A DNA stretch of 64,000 nucleotides from Seminavis robusta. Lineage: Eukaryota; Bacillariophyta; Bacillariophyceae; Naviculales; Naviculaceae. The DNA lies in assembly GCA_903772945.1 (NCBI GenBank), contig CAICTM010000068.1:62001-126000 (forward strand). The letters run 5' to 3'. A program made the position numbers and the translations under genes. The notes under the pieces are model-generated. The model did no database searches and had not been told where the DNA came from. It was given only the letters and a program-made list of their open reading frames with translations. This document shows positions 1 through 9,654 of the stretch, piece by piece. How positions within the stretch are numbered: position 1 is the first letter of the stretch; the number at the start of each line of letters is the position of its first letter.

Positions 1-715
1 CGAATGGGTGCTGCAATAGTTGCCGATGCAAGGCAGCCAATGGCTCTTGTCCTCCGTGGTCCGAACGAAGCCCAAGTTTCTTGCGTTCCTCCATGTAATG
101 GGTTAAGGCCGCACGAGTCTCGTCGGGTAGAGGAGTCATCAACGCTCGACGCTTCTTGTTCATCAAGCTCTGGTCAAAGGATACTGGAATTTCAAGCGTT
201 TCCAACAGCCCTGGAATGTCCAACTCCTGAAAGAACCCCACAGTGTTGAGAATGGCATCCAACACGTGGACTGTAAAGGGTGTCATGACCAAAAGCTCCT
301 CCAAGACAGCCGAAGACGTCGTCAAACGTCTCACATAGCAGTTACTCGGCGTCAAGGGCAACCGATTGCAGCTGTCGTGGGATGCCGTACTATCGGCGCC
401 ATTGGCCGTCAGATCCGATCCAGCATCCGAGACCACTTGAGCTTCCAAGAGCTGGTCCAAAATGTTGGTGGGACGGTGGGATGTTGTTCCGTGGAGACTG
501 TTCACATAAGCCTGCGTCGGTACACTGTCGGCATTGTCGGTTCGGATGGTTCCCACCACTCGCCCTGCTGACACCCCCACAAAGTCTTTCAGAGTGAGGA
601 TATCATTGCTGCCAAACGAAGGGCATTGACTCGAGTCCACGGCGGTGGTTGTCCATGCCAGGCAGCACAACAAGAACAAGGCGGGTAGTGGTGGTAATAG
701 TAACCTCATCGTCAT
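1..715 (-). CDS. Secreted protein, unknown function (3' end off window)
   Basis: An open reading frame runs from the ATG at 713-715 leftward off the window edge (238 codons seen, no stop). The ATG is the first in frame after an upstream TAG. Residues 1-25 form a clear signal peptide: MTMR, then a leucine/proline/alanine-rich hydrophobic stretch ending near the small residues TTTA. The mature part starts at VDSSQCPSF and is soluble-looking, with scattered cysteines and no TM segment in the visible part. I do not recognise the family. A second in-frame ATG two codons downstream is an equally good start. The coding call rests on the long stop-free frame and the signal peptide. The rest of the gene lies outside the window. 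Confidence 0.6.
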   Translation of the reverse strand, partial: MTMRLLLPPLPALFLLCCLAWTTTAVDSSQCPSFGSNDILTLKDFVGVSAGRVVGTIRTDNADSVPTQAYVNSLHGTTSHRPTNILDQLLEAQVVSDAGSDLTANGADSTASHDSCNRLPLTPSNCYVRRLTTSSAVLEELLVMTPFTVHVLDAILNTVGFFQELDIPGLLETLEIPVSFDQSLMNKKRRALMTPLPDETRAALTHYMEERKKLGLRSDHGGQEPLAALHRQLLQHPF

Positions 716-2180
716 CTTGTTGTTGAAGATAATATCTGCTGGAAGCGTAGACTAATCTCTGCGCCAAACTAAACTGATCGCGAACCCGCAGCTGGATTTA
801 GGCAGCCGTGGGAAGCAAAAGCCGTTGTGGCCGGTATGCCTGCTGGGGCTTCTGAGTTTCAGAAAATAAATGGCGCATACAGCATGCAAGCATCCGGATC
901 TATTTCATCCTTTGCTGTTGCAAACATTTTTGCTTCACCATGCTGCTGGTAACAACAACGGACCTGAGCCATGCTCGACGCGACCGATAATACTGGTCCA
1001 CTGGCCCGTGCATTGCCAAGTTGAGGTTTCATGGGATGACGCTACCGGCAGAGGTGCTACCGGCAGCTAGCGCTGGTCATTGGGGATTGGGGAAGTAACA
1101 GTGCAACCATGTGGGTCAAGTCAATTTCTTGTAACAAAAAGGACCTGGCTGCAGTAATGGATCATGATGCACTTTGCCTTTTTGAATTTGAATTCAGGAC
1201 TAGAGGGGCAGGCAAAAGCAATGTTGCATGAAGTTAGTGTCACAATCAGTACAGATGGAACTGCCGGAGGACCTCTCTACAGGAACATGCAAGAGAGAAA
1301 GGTTTGGCAATGGCCTGCTTAATCTAGCTAGCTACTGGTCTGTCCTTTGTTCAACACCATTCTGGTGATCTGGAATGGGACGGTACGATATTGTAGATCA
1401 AAGACTGTGATAGATGAAACAGCAGGAGTGAGAGCAGCAGGACAGAACATGGGGAAGTTGAATGTAGCACCGGAGGATGGAGTTAGCAGTAGGCATTGCC
1501 GTACGAGTCTGTGTAACAATCTGGGTCATTGTCGTACAGGTAACAATTGCCATTGTTGTCATCGTGATAATCGAATTTGTGGTCATGGTGAAGTGTGTCA
1601 GGATCAAGATTGCGATTGTTGGCTTCGTTGGAGAAGTTCCTACCGTATCGGTGTTGGGATCGGTTGGGGGTGTCTGACACATGGATCATCAGTCTGTTGG
1701 TAGAAAGGACCCCCCTCAAAGTAGGATACAAAAAGGATTCATTTGAAGTGGAACCATCCGCTTGACAGTTTGCTTCCACACCACAAACTGATGAAATCAA
1801 AATGAATCCCCTATTTTGGACCTTGCCGATTACTACTACTCATGGCTAGTTCAAATCAAACAAGTCTTACTGTGACAGTTTAGAAATATCAAGACAATTC
1901 TTGTTATAGGAGATATGCAAAGAGACTACATGTATATTTTCGAAACATTAAAGAATCAATTCCCAGCCCTTGACAGGATAATTGTGGATTCTACCAGCTT
2001 TCCATCCACGAGAAAAGCACTGCCTGCTGACAAACAATCGGTGAACTCCAACACAGCTACGACACCGGCAAATGCCCAAAGAAGTACTTGTGGAGGAAAT
2101 GGCAAACAGCATTCCTACTTCTTGGTTGTTTTCTGTATGGTCGCAGGTAGAGCAAGGAAACAACGACGTGAGCAAATTGG
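716..2180. other. Intergenic, no supported gene
   Basis: No frame here looks coding. Overlapping short frames at 1.33-1.80 kb occur on both strands and resemble composition shadows. 1109-1260 contains a diverged copy of histone H1 intron 3 (see findings). Confidence 0.5.
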
Positions 2181-3166
2181 TCAGATACATGTGTGCACAG
2201 ACAACCCAACAATCAATATGACAGTGCTGACCTTGGTGGTCTTTTTCTTGGCAGATGTCTTGGGTTTGGCGGCCGCTTTCTTCTTGGTGGCAGCGGGTTT
2301 GGCCTTCTTGGCGGTGGTCTTCTTGGCCGCGGTTTTCTTGGCAGGTGCTTCCTTCTTGGCTGGAGCCTCCTTTTTGGCAGTGGTCTTCTTGGCACTTGCT
2401 TTCTTTTTGGTTGCAGCAGGCTTTTCCTTCTTTGCTTTAGAAGCGGTGCTGGCTTTCTTGGCTGGAGCCTTTTTCTTCGTCTCCTTTGGTTTGTCAGCCT
2501 CCTTGGCCTTTTTCTCGGCCTCTGCAAAAGCAAGGAACAGTTCAGCCATGTGAGTCAATTACTTGGAACAAACTGATTTGGCCCACATGGATCATGGCTC
2601 ACTTACTCTTTTTGAATTCAGGACTGGGTGCAAGCAAAAGCAATGTGGCATGAGGTCGGTGAAACAAATCAACTCAGCTATGGAAAAGCATCAATACTCA
2701 CGAGAGCTTATAGGAGTTTTTGTTTTTCACGAAGTCTCCTTCCGCAACCCCCTTCTTCAATGCAGCCAGAAAGGTTGCATTCTATACTCCACACGCAGCA
2801 GCCACATAGCAGGTGAGGACAGGCTTCAGGTGAGCTTTGTTGCCGTCATGATAGCAGCACATTTCACCATTTCATTCTGGCACTTACCTGCCATTTCTTG
2901 TCCTTGGGACTGTAATCAATGAATAAATTGTGGCAGGTTAGCAAATATGCAGTTGTAAGGATGATACTCGTCAAATCAGTGTAGCAGAAGAATCCACATG
3001 CCAAGCAATCATCACTCCCACCTGCTACATAGTGCTGTTAGAACCGTCTTCTGCTGCTCGTTACTTACAGTTTCTCCTGCATCAACTTCTTGATGCTGAT
3101 CATGCTGGAGCCTGTGCGATCCTGGAGCTCCATGACGGCTTCTACAATACCGGCCTTGTACGACAT
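2181..3166 (-). CDS. Linker histone H1 (four exons)
   Basis: Binds linker DNA and compacts chromatin in the nucleus. Exon 1 (3166-3069) begins MSYKAGIVEAVMELQDRTG; a 22-nt exon 2 (about 2910-2889) encodes PKDKKWQ; exon 3 (about 2781-2692) encodes ATFLAALKKGV...SYKLS. Together these make the H1/H5 winged-helix domain. Exon 4 (2535-2181) is the Lys/Ala/Pro-rich tail with repeated AKK, PAKK and ATKKK units, as in H1 C-terminal tails. Introns have GTAAGT or GTGAGT donors and AG acceptors. Exon 3 ends in phase 2, but the Lys-rich frame of exon 4 does not join in phase at the obvious acceptor TTTTGCAG. One base fewer in the A5 run just inside exon 4 would fix the frame. The last 15 residues are not H1-like, so a further 3' exon is possible. 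Confidence 0.85.
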
Positions 3167-4266
3167 GGTGAATTCTGATTTTGTGATACGGTTGCTGGTA
3201 TTAGCGAATAGGAGTATCAACGAAAAAGAACAATCGAACGTTAGTCAACCGGAGCAGCAACGGCATGATGAAGGCATCCCAAAGCTTCCAAGCCAAGCCA
3301 TCAAACAAAGACATCTGGCATTTGATTGTACACGGAAGAGTGTGCTTGCCATGGTGATGATGGTTTTACTCACTTCGAACAACAACAAAAGGAAAGGGTG
3401 TGATGTGTGATATCTCGCGACAGTTGGTGTGGGTGCAAGGTGCAAGTTGGTTAATTTCTGCTGTGACACAAGCGTCTCTTGAAAGGTTCTCTTGAATGGG
3501 GTCGAATGAGTCAAAATATTCAAACGACTCACCGTCCCACCAGAGACGGCCCACGTTGGCTGACATGCTTCTGCCGCGGAAACTTTGGCCCGGATTTGAA
3601 CATTTATTTGAAGCCATCACTGTTAGGTTGACATCCCTCTTCGCAAAGACCGCAATCACATGTTTTGCACAACACGTTCTGCCGTACCTTACTGTAGCTG
3701 TAGTGACACTAGAGATGGGCGCTCCGGATGGTTGCCAGGTTGCTTTCCGTGGTTCCTGAAAATATTTCTGACTCGCAATACTTTCACATGAACAGCTCTT
3801 TTCCCCGCTCAACTGGCTGAGGAAAGATATTTCTGAAAAGCTCCCTTTGCGCCCATGCTGACGCTATCGGTACCTTAGTTCATACGAGTACTCGTAGCTC
3901 GAAGGTGATTTCCTACTCTCGGGCTGCGAACATTTCTCACTTGCCAGGGTCCGTTCCGCGAACTTTCGGTTCCGTCATTTGCGTTGCATCCGACGAAATC
4001 AAGGAGAGGAACCTTCTTGGTCCCTTGGGAAACAAAAGGCGCACCTCTATCGAGAGCCGGTTTTGACTTGAGACATCATTCCCCGAGCAACAGAGACCCA
4101 ACGAATGAGGGAAGATGCAAACTGGTACGGGTACCGTACAGTCGTCCCGATATTTAGCCCCCAACCCCCAACTTTCGGTGGCACTTGGATTGCCTTTTTG
4201 CCTCATTAGTTTTAACCCTAAGTAGTCCCCATCAAATGGCTTTTCTCGGGCCGTTGGGTTGGGACC
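3167..4266. other. Intergenic, no supported gene
   Basis: Short frames exist on both strands (for example 3366-3812 minus), but none shows recognisable domains or splice-supported continuity. It probably contains the promoter of H1 next to 3167. Confidence 0.4.
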
Positions 4267-5560
4267 ATGGACCCCTTTTGCTACTTGCATCGTCTGTCTT
4301 CTGCCGCTGCAGCAACCAGGATGGTAGCATCTGGGCAAAGCAACGACAAGGACCGAAGCTTCCTGAGGGGCACTGTGACCAATTTTCCCCGTCGTCGTGC
4401 CGTTCACCCGCGCTTGTTTTTCCTCGAAGTTCAGGAGGTATCCGAAAACGCTGATATCAGCCGACATCATCATCAAGTTCTCTTCAAACATGGACAGGGC
4501 GGCCACTTCCAAGATGGCGCTGCTTTGGAAGATTTGCGAAGAAGTGTTCGTAAGGGTGATACTGTCGAGATTGAGGTTGGTCACGAGGAAGCGAACAAGG
4601 ATGGCAGCGTCCTGCTTCACGCTGCATCCGCTTACTTTGTGGCGCTTCATGTTCATGGGAACACGGGCAGCTCCTACCAGCTAGAAACTATAGCACAAGA
4701 CGACACTGCGCATGTTTCTTGCGGATACGGGGAGGGGAATGACAATTAGAAGAATTCTAGGGATATCGGATATTCTCGTGGTAATGAAATTGGTGACAAC
4801 GACGAATCACCTCTACAAGAAGTTCATATGCCATCCAAGAAGGAACGTTTCGCCATTTTTTGTGAGTTCTTGACAACCAGAATCTTCCCTGCCCTTCAAT
4901 CTACTTTGGGGGGCGACACAAGCATCCATGTGTACGACATTGCCGGTGGCCGTGGTGAGCTGGCTCTGTTGCTTACTCTAGCAGGTTACAGGGTCACACT
5001 GGTGGATCCTCGCTCCAATGCGGGCATGCTATCTTCCAGAAGCCGCAAACAACTACGAAAGAGTGGCAAGGATCCCTTTCAAGTGAAAAGGGCCTTTTTT
5101 GATTCTCGGGGAACCATTCTACAGGAAGTGGAAGAGTCAAATCATCGATCAGAAACCAAAGCTTCAACCGAAACTGCGAGTGGAGGTCCAACCACAAAAT
5201 CTGTTCCAAGGGGATCTGGAGGGGTTGCTGCTGTCACAAATGGTGATGACACGATAACCACAAATTCTTCCATCACCTCCGCTAAAACGATACCAGTTTT
5301 GGTTGGCCTTCATCCGGATGAGGCAACTGAAGCAATTTGTCGACGCAGCTTTGTCACGTCGTCTTCCCTTTGCCGTTATTCCGTGCTGCGTGTATTCACG
5401 GTTGTTTCCTCGTCGACGATACCAGGGACGGTCAGTCCGAACCCACGAACAGTTTTGTGGTTATCTGCAATCGAAAGCAACCGCCGGTAGTATTGAACGA
5501 GTCAGTTTGGATTTTGGAGGTCATGCCACCGTACTGTATCATCTGGGAAACTATATTTGA
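4267..5560 (+). pseudogene. OB-fold plus SAM-methyltransferase-like gene, broken
   Basis: Three pieces read as one protein. 4267-4749 gives a stretch with GDTVEIEVGHEEANKDG that looks like a nucleic-acid-binding OB fold. After an in-frame TAG (4747-4749) the same frame continues from ATG 4828 into a methyltransferase core: VYDIAGGRGELALLL is the SAM-binding motif I and VTLVDPR the following acidic strand. Near 5337 the frame breaks inside LVGLHPDEATEAI and resumes in another frame as VDAALSRRLPFAVIPCCV, then LFPRR and FGGHATVLYHLG, ending at 5560. One extra T in an ATTTG run explains the break. The HPDEATE...PCCV block resembles TRM13-like and related protist RNA methyltransferases (from memory of the family). 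Two lesions argue for a pseudogene. Alternatives are a consensus error plus a missed intron around 4740-4830. Confidence 0.55.
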
Positions 5561-5959
5561 GTGATTGCACCAAAGGCTATACCTAACTGTAGAGCGGCGG
5601 TTGAACCTTCACTGCGTGTGATACGGTTCTCGTACGAAATGAAGAAACGTTTTGCTCTTAGCCTACATTGATCCAAGCGAGGCACTGCGTGTGAGTGAAA
5701 AGTGGCGGCGTCAGCCCAACGACCAGCGCTCTCTGAAGTGTTATCACCGGTACTAAGCAAAGTGGATCTCAGATTATGTTCTTTGATCTACAAATATACA
5801 GTACCGGTAGTACACATAGAAAGCTCGGGCCAATCTACGCTCTTCTACTCAAAGAACTCCCTCCCTTTTGTCCCGTTCTCCGTCGGTACTCTCCTTTGAA
5901 TTCCTGAAGCCCATAGTATGGTTGATTATCCATCTCGTGTGGATGGTTCGCCCTTCGTC
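5561..5959. other. Intergenic spacer
   Basis: Spacer between the broken methyltransferase gene and the 3' end of the BTB gene. It holds one TACCGGTA palindrome at 5802 and no gene that I can support. Confidence 0.4.
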
Positions 5960-7021
5960 CTAGAATGCGTATCGAATGTCAGTCACTGAGAAGCCCCCAT
6001 TCACCGTGATACACGGAACGACGTGATGAACTGGCTGTCCCAAGATTTTGATGGTTTCTTCGCACAGCTCAACCGTACTGGCATTGCCAGCTTTGGATGC
6101 CGATACTTGGCTAGAGGAACCCACCAACATCCCATCGACGAACCAAGAAAAACCATGGTCCATTTCGCATCGGATTACGCTGCCTTCTTTCACCGTGACG
6201 TGAGGTAGCTGGGTGCGAAACTGTTCCGGTGAAATGGCTTTGTTCTCGTCATTCTCGCCGAGTGTCAACACTGTGGTCACAATGTCTCCGGTCACAACAT
6301 CCAGGGCTGTGCTGTCTGGTTGGAATCCAACGCCCCCGCCAACACCGCTGTCACTGTTAAATGCGCCTGAACTATAAACTATTCTGTTGATAGCAAGCCA
6401 GCCCACTTGGCAGAGTTCATGCTTCTGAAGAGTGATTTCAAACCCCGTGATGGCTCGACTGTGTGTCTCATATCCCGCGTTGTCCTTGAGGGGCCCTAGA
6501 ATGAATGTCTCCAACTTATCCTCGTCGTCATTGTTGCGAGAGAACAATGGCGATTCAATAGTGTCGTCACTTGGCACCACAGCAATGGTCTTGGCATGGT
6601 CTGGATAGAACAGGTAAGCACCGGTACGAAAAATTGCTTCTGAGAGGCCAAAGTACTCCACCATACGACTAAATCCTCGGTAATCTTCAAGCGTCATGAA
6701 CGCAGGAACCGTGTTTGGTCCAGTCTCATCTGTTTCATTCGCTTTCATTCGAAGAAAGTTTATGAGTTTTTCAAACAAGTGAGGGGGTTGGTCAATGAAA
6801 AAGCGTCCCTCCTTGGTTTTTGCTAGACCCTCGTCCCAACGCCCACTGAACTGAGAAGCCAACAAGGATCCTTCCACTTGAGTCAAGGTTCGGCGGAAGA
6901 CAGAAATGGGGGTTCCTCCCACGTCCAGCAACAAGATGTCATTGGGCCGTGGTTTGGAAACGACTGTGGTCTGATCGTCATGCTTCTGCCGCTTTGTCTC
7001 TCGCTCCGTCGTCATCTCCAT
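5960..7021 (-). CDS. BTB/POZ (T1-type) protein with SPRY-like C-terminus
   Basis: Single-exon, 353 aa. Residues about 27-110 match a T1/KCTD-type BTB domain: NDILLLDVGGTPISVFRRTL, then LLASQFSGRWDEG, GRFFIDQPP and LFEKLINFLR. This fold oligomerises and, in KCTD proteins, recruits partners such as CUL3. After a linker, the C-terminal half (about 180-353) is beta-rich, with GWLAINRIVYSSG, IRCEMDHGFSWFVDG and PCITVNGGFSVTDIRYAF. These resemble SPRY/B30.2 strands, a less certain call. The N-terminus is charged (KRQKHDD), with no signal peptide or TM segment, so it is cytosolic or nuclear. The start is the first ATG, and a nearby M at codon 3 is equally possible. It is intact, unlike its two neighbours on the plus strand. 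Confidence 0.8.
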   Translation of the reverse strand: MEMTTERETKRQKHDDQTTVVSKPRPNDILLLDVGGTPISVFRRTLTQVEGSLLASQFSGRWDEGLAKTKEGRFFIDQPPHLFEKLINFLRMKANETDETGPNTVPAFMTLEDYRGFSRMVEYFGLSEAIFRTGAYLFYPDHAKTIAVVPSDDTIESPLFSRNNDDEDKLETFILGPLKDNAGYETHSRAITGFEITLQKHELCQVGWLAINRIVYSSGAFNSDSGVGGGVGFQPDSTALDVVTGDIVTTVLTLGENDENKAISPEQFRTQLPHVTVKEGSVIRCEMDHGFSWFVDGMLVGSSSQVSASKAGNASTVELCEETIKILGQPVHHVVPCITVNGGFSVTDIRYAF

Positions 7022-7288
7022 CGTGGCTCTTGCTGTAGTAAGGGTGTGTCTTCTTATAATTATTGTGTTGTTGATTGAGATTCAGCAGTGGTGCCCTCGT
7101 CCTCTTTTGGGATGGTGGCCGAATAGGTTGTGGCATTCTCGTGAGCCCAGTCAGATCTTTACCTGTTTTCTAGGGTTAGGGATTCGAAATCTTTTGCTTC
7201 GTCGCTTCGTCGCTTCGCTCTTCGTCTGCTTCTCATAACCCCTCGAAGAGCTATCATCCACCTTCTTCCCGTCTCCTTTGAACTACAG

Positions 7289-8646
7289 TTGTCCATGTCA
7301 AACCCATCTCCAACAACCACTCAAGACCCCATCAGTAGCTCTAGCAAGAAGCGCGATGTGCCCGAGACTCTTCATACCAAAGAGTCGACCAAGCGCTCCA
7401 AGAAGGAATCGTTGGGCAAAGCCAAACTGTCATTGGAAGATCCTCGCATTTGGAAGCCCTTGGCATTGAGAGCGGCTACCTTCCTTCCCCTGATTTGGGC
7501 CGCTTACTTCTTTTGACAAATAATAACTGGATTGATCCAGCCATCAAGGACAACCATGAAGAAGATGATGATGTTTGGAAATATCTCTGCCTCAACCACT
7601 GGGGCTGTGGTGCCGCCAAATGCTTCAAGCCACAGAAATGACACACAAAAGCTGCTTCCTCACTTTTGCCTATCTAACCCCAAGCCACAATGTACTGGTT
7701 CCTTTAGCTCCACCAGCATATGCACCCAAAGACTATTTGATGATTGTGGATATTCGCACCATGGACGACCAAATCCTCTTTTCCAAGGCTATCCCAGGCA
7801 ACGACATTCCTGAATTCTTTTCTGAGGGAGAGATTGAATCAATCCACCTGCAAGAAACTATTTTGGGTTTTCACAATTTTAAAGGCTCATTTTCAAGCTA
7901 CCAACAATTCTATGACGTCCAGTTTCCACCTCACCGGTGCCTCAATCCTCGCCTTATCGGTGCCCAATGGAAGGGAACAGTGCACCTAATGAGGTTGCCG
8001 GACAGGAAGGTCATCCAATTGGTAGAAGTTCCTCAATGTGATGAAGAGATGGGCCCCCAGAAACAGATGAAGACAAAAGCCAAATTTTGCAATCTTACAA
8101 TTGTGGTGCTAATCCAGAATTAGCAACGGGCGAACGGACCACTCGCTGTTTCCACATATCTGCATACAAGATTGTTCATCTTTATGTGAGAATGGGGGCA
8201 TGGAGACGAGCCTGACAATGCAATACGAAGTCAAGCTGTGTGGCCAACACTTCTACGACGACCAGTTTCTACCTGGCAGCTATGCTGACTTTTGCCTTGG
8301 TACCCATTGGAAGGGAACAGTGCACCTAATGAGGTTGCCGGACATGAAGGTCATCCAGTTTGTAGATGTTTCTGAATCGGATGACCAGATAGGTCCACCA
8401 GATTCAGATGAAGATAAAAGCCAACACATCTTGGTGACTTCCCTCATTTCGAGTGGTTGTAAGTCAGAATTGGCCACGGGCCGATCGGACCAGACATTGT
8501 TTCCACATATCCGCATACACGATTCTTCATCTTTATATGAAGATGGGGGCATGAAGACGTGCCGCAGCAGAAGCCCTGGGCAAAAGGGAGCTTGGTTGGG
8601 TGTGGCTTTTCTTGGAAGAAACTTCATGCTCAGTTGTTGTTTATGA
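7289..8646 (+). pseudogene. F-box-like gene with several frameshifts
   Basis: The coding signal hops between frames. 7289-7480 (frame 2) reads a basic N-terminus and then LSLEDPRIWKPLALRAATFLP. It continues in frame 1 as SPDLGRLLLLTNNNW...DDDVWKYLCLNHWGC, an F-box-like helix set. At about 7630 it moves to frame 3: THKSCFLTFAYLTPSHN, then KDYLMIVDIRTMDDQILFSK, ending QWKGTVHLMRLPDRKV and breaking again at a C5 run near 8054. A second copy of the last module is open in frame 1 (8200-8646). F-box proteins serve as SCF ubiquitin-ligase adaptors. At least three frame changes, two of them at C4/C5 runs, make this a pseudogene or a poor consensus. The F-box call is moderate and the C-terminal module is not recognised. 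Confidence 0.55.
7880..8562 (+). repeat. Two-copy tandem duplication, unit about 340 bp
   Basis: Copy 1 is about 7880-8212 and copy 2 about 8222-8562. The shared core AAGGGAACAGTGCACCTAAT begins at 7971 and again at 8311. The segments ending in GGGGGCATG align with an offset of about 351, so small indels have accumulated. It lies within the F-box-like pseudogene and duplicates the KGTVHLMRLPD module. Confidence 0.85.
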
Positions 8647-9654
8647 TTGTTGTATGTACTGTTAGAAGCCGGTGAGCGATGTAGGTAGACATGAATAGAA
8701 AGTGAAGGCATCAATCTCTCCTACTAGCTAGCTAGAGCCAACGTTATGCTGCGAGACATAACGGATACACACTGATATACATAGTAGAATAAGGACAGAC
8801 CACCTGAGCAAGGGCTGGAGGTGCACCTCTTTTTGCCTTAGCTTAGGTGGCAGAGGCCTACCGTATTCTACGTTATGGAGAAACACAAACATGGGTACCG
8901 GTAGGCCGTGGCGCACAGCCACATTCCGGGTGGCACATGCGTACGGTAGGTAGAGAGCAACCCTTGTTACCAAGACAGGAGTAGGTCCTCAAAAGATAGG
9001 TACGGCAGGTGACCCAAACGAACTGGCCTCTCAAATCAATCCCTGCGCGGAAGGTAGCTCGGAAAGCTGCTAGCTAGCTAGACTCTAGCTCTAGGAAGGT
9101 GTTAGCTGAGCCTGTTGCATTAGTGGTACCGACACCGCATGCATGCACGCAAGATATCTCGCAGCTGTCAGTGATATCTTTCGCAAGTTGGTTGGGTGCA
9201 GAGAAATGACGGGAAGAATCAGTGAGGTCTTTCTCTCATTGTCTTTTTCTTCAAAAGGTCATTGTGTTGCTTTTGGAGTAAGCGTGCGACGTTTTGCATT
9301 CCTACGTCACCTCGTAGCTAACTGGTCTGGCAAACTAGGATTCTTGGCGGTAGCATCTCACTCATCAGCTTCCTTGGCCATGGTGGTTCACTTTTGTTGG
9401 GTTTCCAGTAGTAGCACCTTGTAGAGCTCCCTTATCTATTGTCTTCTTCTTGCTTTGTTGGTGAGGAAGAATCCATCTCCTCCATCAGTCAGAAGTCAAG
9501 GTGATAACAGGAGTCAATCCACAAGAGAACTCGGATACCCCTATCTAGCTACCGGTAGCTAGTTGAAAAGCATTCGACAATCTTCGAAGAGTCGAGTCAC
9601 TTCACTTATCTTTCATAAAAGTGCCTCTATTCAAAGCTCGACTGACAGTGCAAC
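8647..9654. other. Intergenic, upstream of LRR-1
   Basis: About 1 kb without a gene that I can support. It has GCTAGCTAG-type runs (8733, 9068) and TACCGGTA palindromes at 8896 and 9550. The last part should hold the LRR-1 promoter; no TATA box stands out. Confidence 0.4.

Noticed and set aside
1328-1800. Open frames on both strands with Thr/Ile- or Val/Ile-rich proteins
   Set aside because: The frames mirror each other on the two strands and arise from low-complexity ATTGTC/GACAAT composition. No domain, start context or splice support.
3366-4656. Minus-strand frames of 148 and 239 codons
   Set aside because: No recognisable domain; the longer one lies opposite the OB-fold-like frame, which fits a known architecture better.
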